Source: Candidatus Baltobacteraceae bacterium
GTDB taxonomy: Bacteria > Vulcanimicrobiota > Vulcanimicrobiia > Vulcanimicrobiales > Vulcanimicrobiaceae
Direction: 5' to 3'
NCBI GenBank assembly: GCA_036489885.1
Contig: DASXEW010000001.1
Coordinates: 868,001 to 932,000 of the forward strand
DNA: 64,000 nt
Below the pieces are notes generated by a model. That model was not told the origin of the DNA, ran no database searches, and worked only from the letters and a program-made list of their open reading frames with translations. A program made the translations under genes and the position numbers. Positions 6,309-14,935 of the stretch are shown one piece after another. How positions within the stretch are numbered: the first letter of the stretch is position 1; every line of letters begins with the position of its first letter.

Positions 6309-6887
6309 TTACTTCGAGTCGACGAGGCCGTATTTCTTCTCGAGGGTGGGATCGTCGTTGACGTAAACGATCGTCTTCTTGATTAGATTGACTTCCCAGC
6401 GATAACCCGAGCCGGTACTATTGCAAAAGCACACGAGCTCGACATGAAATCTCGGATCGTGCAACGATTCGCTATAAGCCGGATCCATCGCAATCGGGTG
6501 GTCGCTTTTCGGATCGTGCAGAACGAAGACGCTGCCGTCGACCTGATCGGCCCATTCCGTCGTCCAGACGAATTTTTTTGCGTCCGGCGAATGCGTCAGC
6601 TCTTCACCGAACTCGGTTCTCTTCACCATGAGAACCGCAAGGCGCGCTTCGTGATCGAATCGCATTTGCCACTCGTGGTAGGAAACGACCGGATCGAACA
6701 CCGTGGGTTTCGGAACGGGCGTCGGTGTTGGTGGTAAGCAATCAGGAATGCCGCACGTCTTTCCGGAGAGGCGATCGTAGCGTTTGACCGCGTTCCCGTC
6801 GACCATCGTGTACTCGTAGCGGAAGAAGCTTTGATACAAGATCAACCACAGCACAAGTGCACCGGCGATATACCACACCCGATACAT
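6309..6887 (-). CDS. Membrane-anchored hypothetical protein
   Basis: The 192-aa protein has one N-terminal transmembrane anchor (about residues 5-22: WYIAGALVLWLILYQ), a Cys-containing loop (KTCGIPDCLP), a Pro/Thr linker and an extracytoplasmic domain with FDPVVSYHEWQMRFDHEA and a Cys pair (VCFCNS). No family recognised. It is divergent from the pilus operon, so it could share a control region (6888-6989) with pilB, but nothing else links it to pili. Confidence 0.6.
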   Translation of the reverse strand: MYRVWYIAGALVLWLILYQSFFRYEYTMVDGNAVKRYDRLSGKTCGIPDCLPPTPTPVPKPTVFDPVVSYHEWQMRFDHEARLAVLMVKRTEFGEELTHSPDAKKFVWTTEWADQVDGSVFVLHDPKSDHPIAMDPAYSESLHDPRFHVELVCFCNSTGSGYRWEVNLIKKTIVYVNDDPTLEKKYGLVDSK

Positions 6888-6989
6888 GCGCCGTCCGTTC
6901 GTGCGTCGAGCCGATCTCCCTTTTACTAAGCAATTTTAGAGTGCGCACAACGCAGGCAGAAGTTGCCGCGTCACGCGAATCGTCGCGCC

Positions 6990-8129
6990 ATGCAACAGAC
7001 CTTAACGGTTGAAGAGGCCCCCGCAGTTCGCACCTTGCGTGCTTTACAGGAACGCGCGCTTGCGGTGAGCGCGTCCGATCTTCATTTCGAACCAACGGCA
7101 TCCGGAGGACGCGTTCGTTTTCGTGTTGACGGCATGTTGCGCGATTTTGAGACTCTCGACGCGGGGTTGTATCTCCCGCTCATATCGCGCGTAAAGCTGC
7201 TTGCCGGAATGGACATCGCCGACCGGCGGCAGCCGCAGGATGGCCGCTACACAATCGCCTCGGTAAAGGGCAGTGTCGACGCGCGAGTCTCGTCGATTCC
7301 AACGATAGACGGCGAGAAGGTTGTCATTCGGCTCTTGGATATCCACGCCAAGAACCCAAGTCTCGATAATTTGGGGATGCGCGCGTCAACGCTTGCCCGC
7401 TATCGCCGAATGATTGCCTCACCGTACGGATTTTTAATCGTGACCGGTCCAACGGGCAGCGGCAAGACCACGACGCTCTACAGCTCTCTGCGCGAGATCG
7501 CAAACCGGATGCGTAGCGTCTGCACGGTCGAGGATCCGGTCGAGATGCGCCTCGACGGCATCGCGCAAGTGAACGTCAACATGCGCGCCGGGTTGGACTT
7601 CTCGAACGTCCTTCGATCGTTCTTGCGCCAGGATCCTAACGTCATTATGGTCGGCGAGATGCGCGATATAGCGACGGCCTCGATTGCAATATCAGCCGCG
7701 CTCTCCGGGCAGCTAGTTCTCACGACGCTTCACAGCAACGACGCGCCGCGATCGATCGATCGGCTTGTGGAACTCGGAGTCGATCGTCACGCGATCGGAG
7801 CGGCAGTGTTCGGCATTCTTTCGCAGCGACTCGTCCGGCGCCTATGTCACGAATGCCGTACGTTTGATTCGAGTTCGCGCTCATATACGGCGAGCGGGTG
7901 CGGCGCATGCGCACGCAGCGGCTATTGCGGCCGTGTCGGTCTCTTCGAATTGCTCGAAGTCGACGATGAAATGCGTGAGGCGGTCACCACCGGTGCGTCG
8001 GTCGTCGCGATTCGCAGACTCGCTGCGCGGAGCGGCTACGAGCCACTTGCCACGGACGGGGCCGCAAAAGTTGCGTCCGGCGAAACCTCCAATGACGAGT
8101 TGCGCCGGGTCCTAGGGGCGGTGGCGTGA
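6990..8129 (+). CDS. pilB: Type IV pilus assembly ATPase PilB (short form)
   Basis: The 379-aa hexameric secretion ATPase powers pilus extension at the inner membrane. Visible motifs are the ASDLHFEP N2 strand, Walker A GPTGSGKTTTLYSS, the Asp box TVEDPVE, Walker B VIMVGEMRD, the His box LTTLHSNDA and the Zn tetra-cysteine CHEC...CGAC followed by GYCGRVGLFELLEV, which separates PilB from PilT. It lacks the N-terminal MshEN/GSPII_E domain of about 150 residues that usually binds c-di-GMP or platform partners. ATG 6990 is preferred to TTG 6963. It is the first gene of the pilus operon, overlapping pilT by 4 bp. Confidence 0.92.
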   Translation: MQQTLTVEEAPAVRTLRALQERALAVSASDLHFEPTASGGRVRFRVDGMLRDFETLDAGLYLPLISRVKLLAGMDIADRRQPQDGRYTIASVKGSVDARVSSIPTIDGEKVVIRLLDIHAKNPSLDNLGMRASTLARYRRMIASPYGFLIVTGPTGSGKTTTLYSSLREIANRMRSVCTVEDPVEMRLDGIAQVNVNMRAGLDFSNVLRSFLRQDPNVIMVGEMRDIATASIAISAALSGQLVLTTLHSNDAPRSIDRLVELGVDRHAIGAAVFGILSQRLVRRLCHECRTFDSSSRSYTASGCGACARSGYCGRVGLFELLEVDDEMREAVTTGASVVAIRRLAARSGYEPLATDGAAKVASGETSNDELRRVLGAVA

Positions 8130-9205
8130 GCGCATCGCTGCTCGGCGCCATGCGAGTCGAGGAAATCGTTCGTGCGGCGCGCGAACGCGGGGCCTCCGAC
8201 CTGCATATCGCGGCCGGGCGCGGGACGGTGTTGCGCGTTGATGGGCAACTCGAAAGGCGCGGCCATGACGCGATCGACGCATCCGAGTTAGCCGCCTTCC
8301 TGCAAACGCATCTCGGCGAACGCGTTCGAGGCCAGCTCGCGGAGAGCGGGCATTGCGACGTAGCGCTCCACGATGCCAAGCTCGGTGCAATCCGAGTGCA
8401 CGCATTCCACGCAAGTGATGGTGTGCGTTGCGCAATCCGATTGTTTCCATCGGCTGTACCGAGGATCGAGGAGTTCGATCTTCCGGCCTCGGTCGAACAG
8501 CTCGCACTCCGAAAAACAGGGTTGATTTTGGTCGTCGGACCCACGGGTTGTGGGAAGACGACGCTGCTCGCTGCTATGGTCGATGCTCTCAATCGAAGAC
8601 ATCCGAGGCACATTGTGACGCTTGAGGACCCGATCGAGTACGTCCATCGCGACGAACGGTGCGTTATCGCTCAGTGCGAGGTGGGAACTGATTCGATCGG
8701 CATGTCACGAGCAATTCGGGCAATCTTGCGTGCCGATCCGGACGTGATTGTGATCGGCGAGCTGCGCGATCCCGATGCAATGCGAAGTGCGCTTACTGCC
8801 GCGGAAACAGGACATCTCGTTCTGACCTCGCTCCACACGGTCGATGCGCCGGGGGCGCTCGAGCGTATAATCGATGCCTTTCCAGTCGACGGTCGGGAGC
8901 AGGTTCGCATTCAAGTCGCACAGACTCTTGCTGCCGTCCTGGCATTGCGTCTCGTCGCACGAGCGCGCGGCAAGGGGCGTCGCGCTGTTGCCGAGATACT
9001 TATTGCGACCGACGCCGTCCGCAATCTCATCCGCGAAGGTAAGACGCACCAGTTGCGTTCAACGATGCAAACCGGGCGCGGTTCCGGCATGCAAACGCTG
9101 GAGATGCATCTCTCTTCGCTCGTCGAGCGCGGTGAGATCACGGCGGAGGCAGCGCTCGCAACGGCTGGGCATCCCGGCGATCTTGCGCAGGCAGCTCGGT
9201 CGTGA
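8126..9205 (+). CDS. pilT: Type IV pilus retraction ATPase PilT
   Basis: The 359-aa PilT-type motor has ASDLHIAAGRG at the N-terminus, Walker A GPTGCGKTTLLAAM, ITLEDPIEY-type Asp box (VTLEDPIEYVH), RADPDVIVIGELRD (Walker B) and AAETGHLVLTSLHTVDA (His box). It lacks the PilB zinc cysteines. It depolymerises the pilus during twitching and DNA uptake. GTG 8126 overlaps the pilB stop (GTGA) and its own end overlaps pilC the same way, implying translational coupling. Confidence 0.93.
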   Translation: MSASLLGAMRVEEIVRAARERGASDLHIAAGRGTVLRVDGQLERRGHDAIDASELAAFLQTHLGERVRGQLAESGHCDVALHDAKLGAIRVHAFHASDGVRCAIRLFPSAVPRIEEFDLPASVEQLALRKTGLILVVGPTGCGKTTLLAAMVDALNRRHPRHIVTLEDPIEYVHRDERCVIAQCEVGTDSIGMSRAIRAILRADPDVIVIGELRDPDAMRSALTAAETGHLVLTSLHTVDAPGALERIIDAFPVDGREQVRIQVAQTLAAVLALRLVARARGKGRRAVAEILIATDAVRNLIREGKTHQLRSTMQTGRGSGMQTLEMHLSSLVERGEITAEAALATAGHPGDLAQAARS

Positions 9206-10413
9206 ACGTAGACGTGTTTCGCTACACGGCACGCAGTCGCGAGGGTGAGGTCGTGGCTGGCGTATTGCGCGCCGAGTCGCTCCGAGCGGCGACAGTCGAT
9301 CTCCAACGTCGGGCGCTCTTTGTGACGTCGTTGACTGCCGGCAGCGAAAAACGGCGGGTCCGATTTCCGGAAATTGCGGGCCGGCGACGCCGGGAGGTCC
9401 TCGCGGTTTTTCGCGCCCTGTCCGTTTTGGTTCGCGCGGGCGTCCCACTTCGCCGTGCGCTCGAGGTTTCGGTCGCGCATTGCGGTCAGCGAAGGTTGCG
9501 TGAAGCACTTCGTGCCGTCGTCGCTGATGTCGAACACGGGAGTACCCTGAGCGCGGCCTTCGCACGACGGCCTACCGACTTTTCACGATTGCAAACGGCA
9601 ATGATTGGCGCGGGCGAAGCCGGTGGCGTACTCGACGATGTCCTTGACCGGATCGCGGATGTCCTCGAACGCGAGCATACTGTCCGGAAGAGGCTGCAAG
9701 CTGCGCTAGTCTACCCCTGCGTGGTGGCCGGCGCGGCAATGCTCCTCATTTTTTTTCTCATGGTGCATGTCGTACCGATGTTCGCATCGCTCTTTGAACG
9801 GTTTTCCGTTCCGTTGCCGTGGCCGACCCGAGTGCTGCTCGATCTTGGTGGGGTGCTTCGGTCGGCTAATGCGATGACGATCATCCCCCTCGCCATTGGC
9901 TGCATCGCGACTCTTGTCAAGTTCTTCAAGCCGGCCCGCGATGAGTCACTCGATCGCGTCAAGCTCAGAGCACCGCTTATTGGCGTCGTATTCCGTCACG
10001 CGGTGGTCGCGCGCATCGCACGAATGTTGGGAGCGCTCTTACGATCCGGCGTCGGTGTATTGACGGCAATTGACGTCGTCGGTCCGGTCTCCGGGAGCAG
10101 CACGTATCAGAGGGCGCTATCTCAGGTGAGCGATTCGCTTCGACGCGGTGAGGGAATGCATCGCGCTTTACAGGAGACGGCGCTCTTCGATCCCCTCACG
10201 CTCGCACTTGTCGGCGTCGGTGAGGAAAGCGGTTCCCTGGACTCGATGCTCCTAGCGGCAGCAAATTATCTCGATGTTGAGGTCGAGGCAGCGATTACGG
10301 CGCTCGTTTCGGTTCTCGAGCCGGCGCTCATCGGTGCCGTTGGCGTCGTCGTGGCTTTTATCGTGTTTTCAATTTTTCTTCCGCTATACGGATTGATTGG
10401 ATCGATAACATGA
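9202..10413 (+). CDS. pilC: Type IV pilus inner-membrane platform protein PilC
   Basis: The 403-aa protein has two GspF/PilC helical domains (about residues 55-180 and 260-385) and three membrane segments (about 170-195, 215-235, 375-398). Diagnostic stretches are FRALSVLVRAGVPLRRALE, MIGAGEAGGVLDDVLDRIAD and the repeated version LVGVGEESGSLDSMLLAAA. It is the platform that transmits PilB or PilT motion to pilin subunits. GTG start overlaps pilT; the stop overlaps the sigma factor gene (ATGA). Confidence 0.93.
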   Translation: MNVDVFRYTARSREGEVVAGVLRAESLRAATVDLQRRALFVTSLTAGSEKRRVRFPEIAGRRRREVLAVFRALSVLVRAGVPLRRALEVSVAHCGQRRLREALRAVVADVEHGSTLSAAFARRPTDFSRLQTAMIGAGEAGGVLDDVLDRIADVLEREHTVRKRLQAALVYPCVVAGAAMLLIFFLMVHVVPMFASLFERFSVPLPWPTRVLLDLGGVLRSANAMTIIPLAIGCIATLVKFFKPARDESLDRVKLRAPLIGVVFRHAVVARIARMLGALLRSGVGVLTAIDVVGPVSGSSTYQRALSQVSDSLRRGEGMHRALQETALFDPLTLALVGVGEESGSLDSMLLAAANYLDVEVEAAITALVSVLEPALIGAVGVVVAFIVFSIFLPLYGLIGSIT

Positions 10414-11144
10414 CACCGGAAATACGACAGCATCTCGTGGAACGTTACATTGCCGATCCCTCGATTATCAATCGAAACGCGCTCGTCGCTGCACATCACT
10501 ACCTCTGTCGCAGGGGTGGGCGGAAATTCTTCCGTGGGACGATCGACCGGGCGGATCTCGAGCAGGTTGGCGCTGTTGGGCTCATCAAGGCCGCGCAGCG
10601 CTACAGTGGTGCATACCAGACGCCTTTCGAGGCGTATGCGTGGCTGATGATCGTGGGTGAGCTCATGCATTTCGTCAGGGATCACGAACGTTTGGTTAGG
10701 ACGCCGCGTCAGCTCCGAGCGCTCGAGAGGCGATACGCACAAGCGTACGAGGATCTCTCAGCGCGCTCGGAGCGGGAGCCGACAACGTCGGCGCTGGCGG
10801 CCGAAATCGGAGTCTCCGCGCTTGTCGTCGACCAATTGCGAGCCTTACGCGGGTCGGGTAGCCATTCTGAAGCGCAGGACGACGACTCTCGCGGCGTGCG
10901 CGACGATGCAATTTTGACTCACGCCGAGGCTCAGTCGGAAACATACAGTCTCGAGGATCGGCTGAGCCTGTCGAGCGCTCTTCGAACGTTACCGCGACGT
11001 GAGCTGCGTATCGTTCAAGAGATATTCTTTCTCGACAGAACGCAATCCGAGGTCGGGCGGGCGCTCGGTATTTCGCAGCGTCAAGTGTCGCGCTTGCTGA
11101 CACGCACGCTGCAACGCCTCGCGCGAATGCTTGATGCGGCTTAG
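10410..11144 (+). CDS. RNA polymerase sigma-70 family factor (group 3-like) inside the pilus operon
   Basis: The 244-aa protein has region 2 with ADLEQVGAVGLIKAAQRYSG and FEAYAWLMIVGELMHFVRDH (core binding and -10 recognition), region 3 (PTTSALAAEIGVSALVVDQL) and region 4 with a helix-turn-helix (ELRIVQEIFFLDRTQSEVGR, ALGISQRQVSRLLTRTLQRL). Domain content and length match FliA/SigB/SigF-type group 3 factors rather than ECF factors. No anti-sigma gene is adjacent, although an orphan STAS protein lies at 27.5 kb. ATGA overlap with pilC couples its synthesis to the pilus machine. It may direct transcription of the pilin gene that follows or of distant genes. Confidence 0.9.
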   Translation: MTPEIRQHLVERYIADPSIINRNALVAAHHYLCRRGGRKFFRGTIDRADLEQVGAVGLIKAAQRYSGAYQTPFEAYAWLMIVGELMHFVRDHERLVRTPRQLRALERRYAQAYEDLSARSEREPTTSALAAEIGVSALVVDQLRALRGSGSHSEAQDDDSRGVRDDAILTHAEAQSETYSLEDRLSLSSALRTLPRRELRIVQEIFFLDRTQSEVGRALGISQRQVSRLLTRTLQRLARMLDAA

Positions 11145-11172
11145 CGGCTCATGCTCGGGCACTGGACGAAAT

Positions 11173-11619
11173 ATGGAGAACGAGCGCGGATTTACGTTGA
11201 TCGAGCTGATGATCGTCGTTTCGATCATTGCGATCTTGGCGGGGATACTAATCCCAAACTTTGTCAATGCTCGCGCGCAAGCGATGACGGCGGCGTGCGA
11301 ATCGAATCTGCGATCGATCGCGACGGCGGCCGAGCTGTATTATGCGGATCAACAAGTCTACCCGAGTTCGGGTGACGTGTCAGCAACGTTATTCACCGCA
11401 AACGGCACGGGTTACCTGAACACCGTTCCGACAGATCCGGCCGCCGCAACCATTGGCGCAGCCTACACGTTCGCGAACACGACCTCCGCGGGAGTCGCCG
11501 GATACACGATCGCGTGTCCCGGCGTTCACGCGAATTCGACCCTCGCGAAGTTGACGGGCTATACGAGCTCGTCCAGCGCTATTCAATACATCGCTGGAAC
11601 CGGCCTTAGTGCCAAGTGA
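11173..11619 (+). CDS. pilA: Type IV major pilin (PilA-like)
   Basis: The 148-aa prepilin has a 6-residue leader MENERG, cleavage before Phe, Glu at +5 and the hydrophobic N-terminal helix (FTLIELMIVVSIIAILAGIL). The short leader marks a type IVa-like pilin processed by the PilD encoded downstream. Two cysteines (42 and 115) could form a disulfide in the globular head. ATG 11173 is chosen because the in-frame TTG upstream (11131) would add 14 residues before a leader that is already complete. It is the only pilin in the cluster; no minor pilins are seen. Confidence 0.93.
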   Translation: MENERGFTLIELMIVVSIIAILAGILIPNFVNARAQAMTAACESNLRSIATAAELYYADQQVYPSSGDVSATLFTANGTGYLNTVPTDPAAATIGAAYTFANTTSAGVAGYTIACPGVHANSTLAKLTGYTSSSSAIQYIAGTGLSAK

Positions 11620-12221
11620 ACGATCAACTGGCTCTGTTTTCAGCTTTCATAGCGGGACTGGCGTCCAGCCTGGGCCCATGCATCGCACCACGCTATCTTA
11701 TGCTGGCTGCGTATGTGACAGGACGCCGGGACCACAGCCGATCCTGCATCTTTTTGAGCGGATGTCTGTGCGGCTATTTGATGTACTCGTTCGCGGCAGC
11801 GCTGATCGCGCTCTTGCGCGTAGGAACGCACGTTGTTTACGGCTTCTTGGCGCTGGGGCTTATTATTTCAGGCGCTCGCGCATTAATGGTGATACCGGGC
11901 CACACATGCGAAACGAAACGAATGCCATCGCTTTCACGGGGCGCAGTCTTCTTAACAGGACTGACTTCGTCGGTAATGCTTTCGCCTTGCTGCACGCCGA
12001 TCGCAATCGGTCTCGGTCTTCAGGGCGTGCAGCATGGAGGCGCCGTCGCGGCGGCATTATTGTTGGCATTTGGCCTAGGTCATACGCTCCCGCTGAGTAT
12101 CTTTGCCGTACTGGCGTCACTGAAAGTGCTACGAAGATTTTCGATGCCGCATGACGCCTGCGCTACTGTTAGCGGGTCGTTGCTCATGATGGTTGGCGGA
12201 TTGTACGCGATTCTCGCATGA
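11616..12221 (+). CDS. CcdA/DsbD-like thiol-disulfide membrane transporter
   Basis: The 201-aa, six-helix membrane protein has a Cys in the first helix (SSLGPCIAPRY) and a Cys pair in the fourth (MLSPCCTPIAIG), at the places where CcdA/DsbD have the two redox-active cysteines that carry reducing power from cytosolic thioredoxin to the outside. GTG 11616 overlaps the pilin stop. Being locked between the pilin and prepilin peptidase genes suggests a role in disulfide handling of pilus proteins, since the pilin has two Cys. That link is inferred. Haem-related cytochrome maturation genes are not nearby. Confidence 0.8.
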   Translation: MNDQLALFSAFIAGLASSLGPCIAPRYLMLAAYVTGRRDHSRSCIFLSGCLCGYLMYSFAAALIALLRVGTHVVYGFLALGLIISGARALMVIPGHTCETKRMPSLSRGAVFLTGLTSSVMLSPCCTPIAIGLGLQGVQHGGAVAAALLLAFGLGHTLPLSIFAVLASLKVLRRFSMPHDACATVSGSLLMMVGGLYAILA

Positions 12222-12667
12222 GGATTTCACCTTGGCGCCGGTGTCAACTTGCGATGGTTAGCATGGTGTTGGCGTTTATGTTGCTTCGACCGCTCATTGC
12301 TGAGGCGCTGTGCGTACGCGGCGACGAGTTTCTTCGGTCCGGTGCGCCCACGACCGCCGAACATTATTACCGTTTGGCACTCGCTAGCGATCCCAATTGC
12401 GAAACCGCGGCCGAGCGATTCACATTCGCATCACTCGAGATCCATGCGCGACCTGCTCTAGCGGCCGGCATAAAGGTTGCGGATGCATATTTGATGCGAC
12501 ATAGTGACGAAGCAATTCAGATTGATCGCGCGCTCGCATTGTGGAGCGTGAACGATTTTGCTCGTGCGGCGAAAGAACTCCGAGTTCTCGGAACGATGAC
12601 GCATGACCGGCGCTTCACACGGCTTGCTCAAATTGCAACGCTTCGAGCGATAAAGGTTCGGCGATGA
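12218..12667 (+). CDS. Secreted or membrane-anchored TPR-like protein
   Basis: The 149-aa protein has an N-terminal hydrophobic segment (about 10-29, a signal peptide or anchor) followed by helix pairs resembling tetratricopeptide repeats (TTAEHYYRLALASDPNCETA; IQIDRALALWSVNDFARAAKEL). ATGA overlaps on both sides (CcdA-like and pilD) place it in the pilus operon. It may help assemble PilQ or the pilus in the periplasm as PilF/Tgl-type TPR pilotins do, but there is no lipobox. Function inferred only from position and fold. Confidence 0.65.
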   Translation: MRISPWRRCQLAMVSMVLAFMLLRPLIAEALCVRGDEFLRSGAPTTAEHYYRLALASDPNCETAAERFTFASLEIHARPALAAGIKVADAYLMRHSDEAIQIDRALALWSVNDFARAAKELRVLGTMTHDRRFTRLAQIATLRAIKVRR

Positions 12668-13266
12668 TCGGGAGCTTGGCGTTCATCACTCTGTGGACGA
12701 TAGGTCTCGGGATGCTCGCTGAACGAGCAGCTCGACGACGCGGTGTTTTTCTGCGTGCGGCGTCGACGTGCTGGCTAGCGATGGTTTTGTTGGCGGTATT
12801 AGCGGTTGCAGCGTCATGGGTTAAGGTAACGCTAGCCGTCGCGCTGGTGGCGATCGCGTTCGCAGCGGTCACCGACGCACAATCGGGATTTATCTTCGAT
12901 CCTCTGGTCATAGCCGGAACTATAGGTTCCGTCGTCGCTGCCGCGCTCGCGGGAGAGGGCGTCTCGTCTCTCTACGGGGCGGCTGCGGCGGCGGGAGCTG
13001 TTTTTTGCATATGGGCGCTAACGCAGGGACGGGGCATTGGATTCGGCGATGTGAAGGTCGCGGCGGTTATCGGCGCCGGCTTCGGGCCGCTCGACGGACT
13101 CAGCGCTGTGGGGCTTTCATTCATCATCGGATCGGCTATAGCGACTGCGCGAATGTTTGTAGGAAAGGCCCGTTTTGGCACGTCGGTTCGGTTCGGTCCC
13201 TACCTCTTGGCGGGTAGCGTGTGCCTTTTGGCGTATCACCGGCTGAATGACGGGGTTCTCCGATGA
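12664..13266 (+). CDS. pilD: Prepilin peptidase (A24 family, PilD without methylase domain)
   Basis: The 200-aa polytopic membrane aspartyl protease carries the two catalytic aspartates in AAVTDAQSGFI (about residue 70) and GIGFGDVKVAAV (about residue 124, GxGD motif). It removes the leader of the PilA precursor at the inner membrane. Unlike classic PilD it lacks the N-terminal cytoplasmic zinc/N-methyltransferase domain (CxxC pairs), so it is a peptidase-only form like archaeal or TadV-type enzymes. Coupled by ATGA to the TPR gene. Confidence 0.9.
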   Translation: MIGSLAFITLWTIGLGMLAERAARRRGVFLRAASTCWLAMVLLAVLAVAASWVKVTLAVALVAIAFAAVTDAQSGFIFDPLVIAGTIGSVVAAALAGEGVSSLYGAAAAAGAVFCIWALTQGRGIGFGDVKVAAVIGAGFGPLDGLSAVGLSFIIGSAIATARMFVGKARFGTSVRFGPYLLAGSVCLLAYHRLNDGVLR

Positions 13267-13287
13267 CCCCGGGAACACTAATCGCAG

Positions 13288-13968
13288 ATGATCGACACGA
13301 CCATTCTTCGCAATATTCCACTGTTCAGAGAGTTCGAGGAGGCGCAGCTACAGCAAGTTGCGCAGACTGCGACGCTTCGAGCGTACCACAAGCACGAGTT
13401 CATCGTGCGCGAAGGCGACCCGGGCGGGACGTTTTATATCATCCTGGACGGTTCAGTCGCAGTAACGCGTGTTGCGTCGGACGGTCGGGAAACGATTCTC
13501 TCGATTTTGAAGTCGAACGACTTCTTCGGCGAGATGAGTCTCTTCGATTCTTCGCTGCGCTCCGCATCTATCAAGACGCTCAGCGACGTCAAGGTCGGAG
13601 TGATCGACGAGAAAGCGTTTCTCGACGTTCTGGAGCGATCGCCGAAGATAGCCCGTTACCTGGTGACGGCGCTCTCGCAACGTCTTCGCGCTGCGAACCA
13701 GCTTATCGCAGCGACGACATCACAAGATATCCGTGCGCGATTGGCCTCGCTGCTGCTGAACCTCAGCCAGAGCTTCGGCGAGAAAGCCGACAATGGCGTC
13801 AAGATCACGTTACGCCTAACCAACCAGGAGATGGCGAACATGATTGGGACGACGCGCGAAACCGTCAATCGGACTCTGAACCGGTTTTGGGACGAGAAGC
13901 TCATCGATATGCGTACATCGCATGTAATCGTCGTCGAAGCCGACAAACTCCGCAGTCTGATACCTTAA
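13288..13968 (+). CDS. Crp/Fnr family transcriptional regulator
   Basis: The 226-aa protein has an N-terminal cyclic-nucleotide-binding fold (about 10-125: EFIVREGDPGGTFYIILDGS, FFGEMSLFDSSLRSAS), a dimer helix and a C-terminal winged helix with LTNQEMANMIGTTRETVNRT (recognition helix). The phosphate-binding cassette (GEMSLFDSSLRSAS) deviates from the GELAL...RxAT of true cAMP receptors only modestly, so a cyclic nucleotide ligand is possible; no Fnr cysteines are present. It sits between pilD and pilM in the same direction, so it probably tunes pilus expression. Confidence 0.9.
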   Translation: MIDTTILRNIPLFREFEEAQLQQVAQTATLRAYHKHEFIVREGDPGGTFYIILDGSVAVTRVASDGRETILSILKSNDFFGEMSLFDSSLRSASIKTLSDVKVGVIDEKAFLDVLERSPKIARYLVTALSQRLRAANQLIAATTSQDIRARLASLLLNLSQSFGEKADNGVKITLRLTNQEMANMIGTTRETVNRTLNRFWDEKLIDMRTSHVIVVEADKLRSLIP

Positions 13969-14005
13969 GACTCACACCCTCGCGCCTCATTCCCCGCTAC
14001 GCGGC

Positions 14006-14935
14006 ATGAAAGAGCGCATGCTACCGCTCGGTGTTGATCTTGGAGCGTCACGCGTTCGCGTGGCGGCGCTTGCAACCGGCGTGAATGGTCATATTCGCCT
14101 GCTCGCTGTGGGTGCCGCCGACGTCGATGGTGATCTGCGCGAAGCACTGCGCCTTGCACTCGGGCAAATCTCGACGCCCGAACGGCGCTGCATCGCATCA
14201 ATTCGTTCGTGCGATGCTCGACTGCGCTCGATTCGATTTCCCAACATGCGCGATGCCGAACTGCGACGCGCTGTGCGGTTCGAGGGCGTCTCGATGTTCG
14301 GTGAACACGTAGAGGAGCAAACGATCGCCGTCCGGTCGGCCACAATCGGCACCGAAACGTTAGTTACAGCGGCTCCTGCGATGAAAGTACGCGAGATAAT
14401 CAATGTGCTGACTTCTTGCGGCCTGCGAGTCCTCGTCGTTGATCATGAAGCGTGCATCCAAGCGCGGGCACGACAATTGCCACTACTCGATATCGGCTTC
14501 GAACGCAGCACGTTGCTCGCGCTCGTGAATGGTGTGCCATTCCTCCGGTCGTTCCCATTCGGGGGAACATTCTTCACGGACGCGCTGGCGCGTGAATTTG
14601 GAACGAGCCGTCAAATTGCGGAGATTCGCAAGCGAACAATAGGTCTCGGAGGCGCCGGTAATGATGCGCTCGATGCGTATATGAACGCGCTCCGAACTGA
14701 ACTCGATGGTCTCGACCGAGGAGCATTTGAAACGTTGTTCGTCTGCGGCAACGGTGCGCGGCTTGAGAGCCTGCGTGAGAAGATCACGGAGTGCTTAGGG
14801 GTGCGCGCAGAGCCTGTAGATTTGCCGGCGCTGGTCGGATCCGATCTCCCACCTGAAGTAGAGCACCTGGGTGCTTTCGATTGGTTCGGCGCCGTGGCGA
14901 CGGCGTTGCCGTCGACGATAGCGAACGCGGCATGA
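14006..14935 (+). CDS. pilM: PilM-like actin-fold protein of the pilus
   Basis: The 309-aa protein starts with an actin-like phosphate loop (LGVDLGASRVRVAAL) and has PilM-type features: SIRSCDARLRSIRFPNMRDA (membrane-proximal PilM motif SVPxxxxxxRxxxxP in a weakened form), a central VTAAPAMKVREIINVL strand-helix and FVCGNGARLESL (adenosine motif). PilM binds ATP and the N-terminal tail of PilN on the cytoplasmic face. Its place as first gene of an M-N-O-P-Q run makes the call firm even though it is divergent. ATGA overlap with pilN. Confidence 0.85.
   Translation: MKERMLPLGVDLGASRVRVAALATGVNGHIRLLAVGAADVDGDLREALRLALGQISTPERRCIASIRSCDARLRSIRFPNMRDAELRRAVRFEGVSMFGEHVEEQTIAVRSATIGTETLVTAAPAMKVREIINVLTSCGLRVLVVDHEACIQARARQLPLLDIGFERSTLLALVNGVPFLRSFPFGGTFFTDALAREFGTSRQIAEIRKRTIGLGGAGNDALDAYMNALRTELDGLDRGAFETLFVCGNGARLESLREKITECLGVRAEPVDLPALVGSDLPPEVEHLGAFDWFGAVATALPSTIANAA

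Noticed and set aside
13288-13968. Oxygen-sensing Fnr
   Set aside because: The iron-sulfur cysteines of Fnr are missing from the N-terminal domain.
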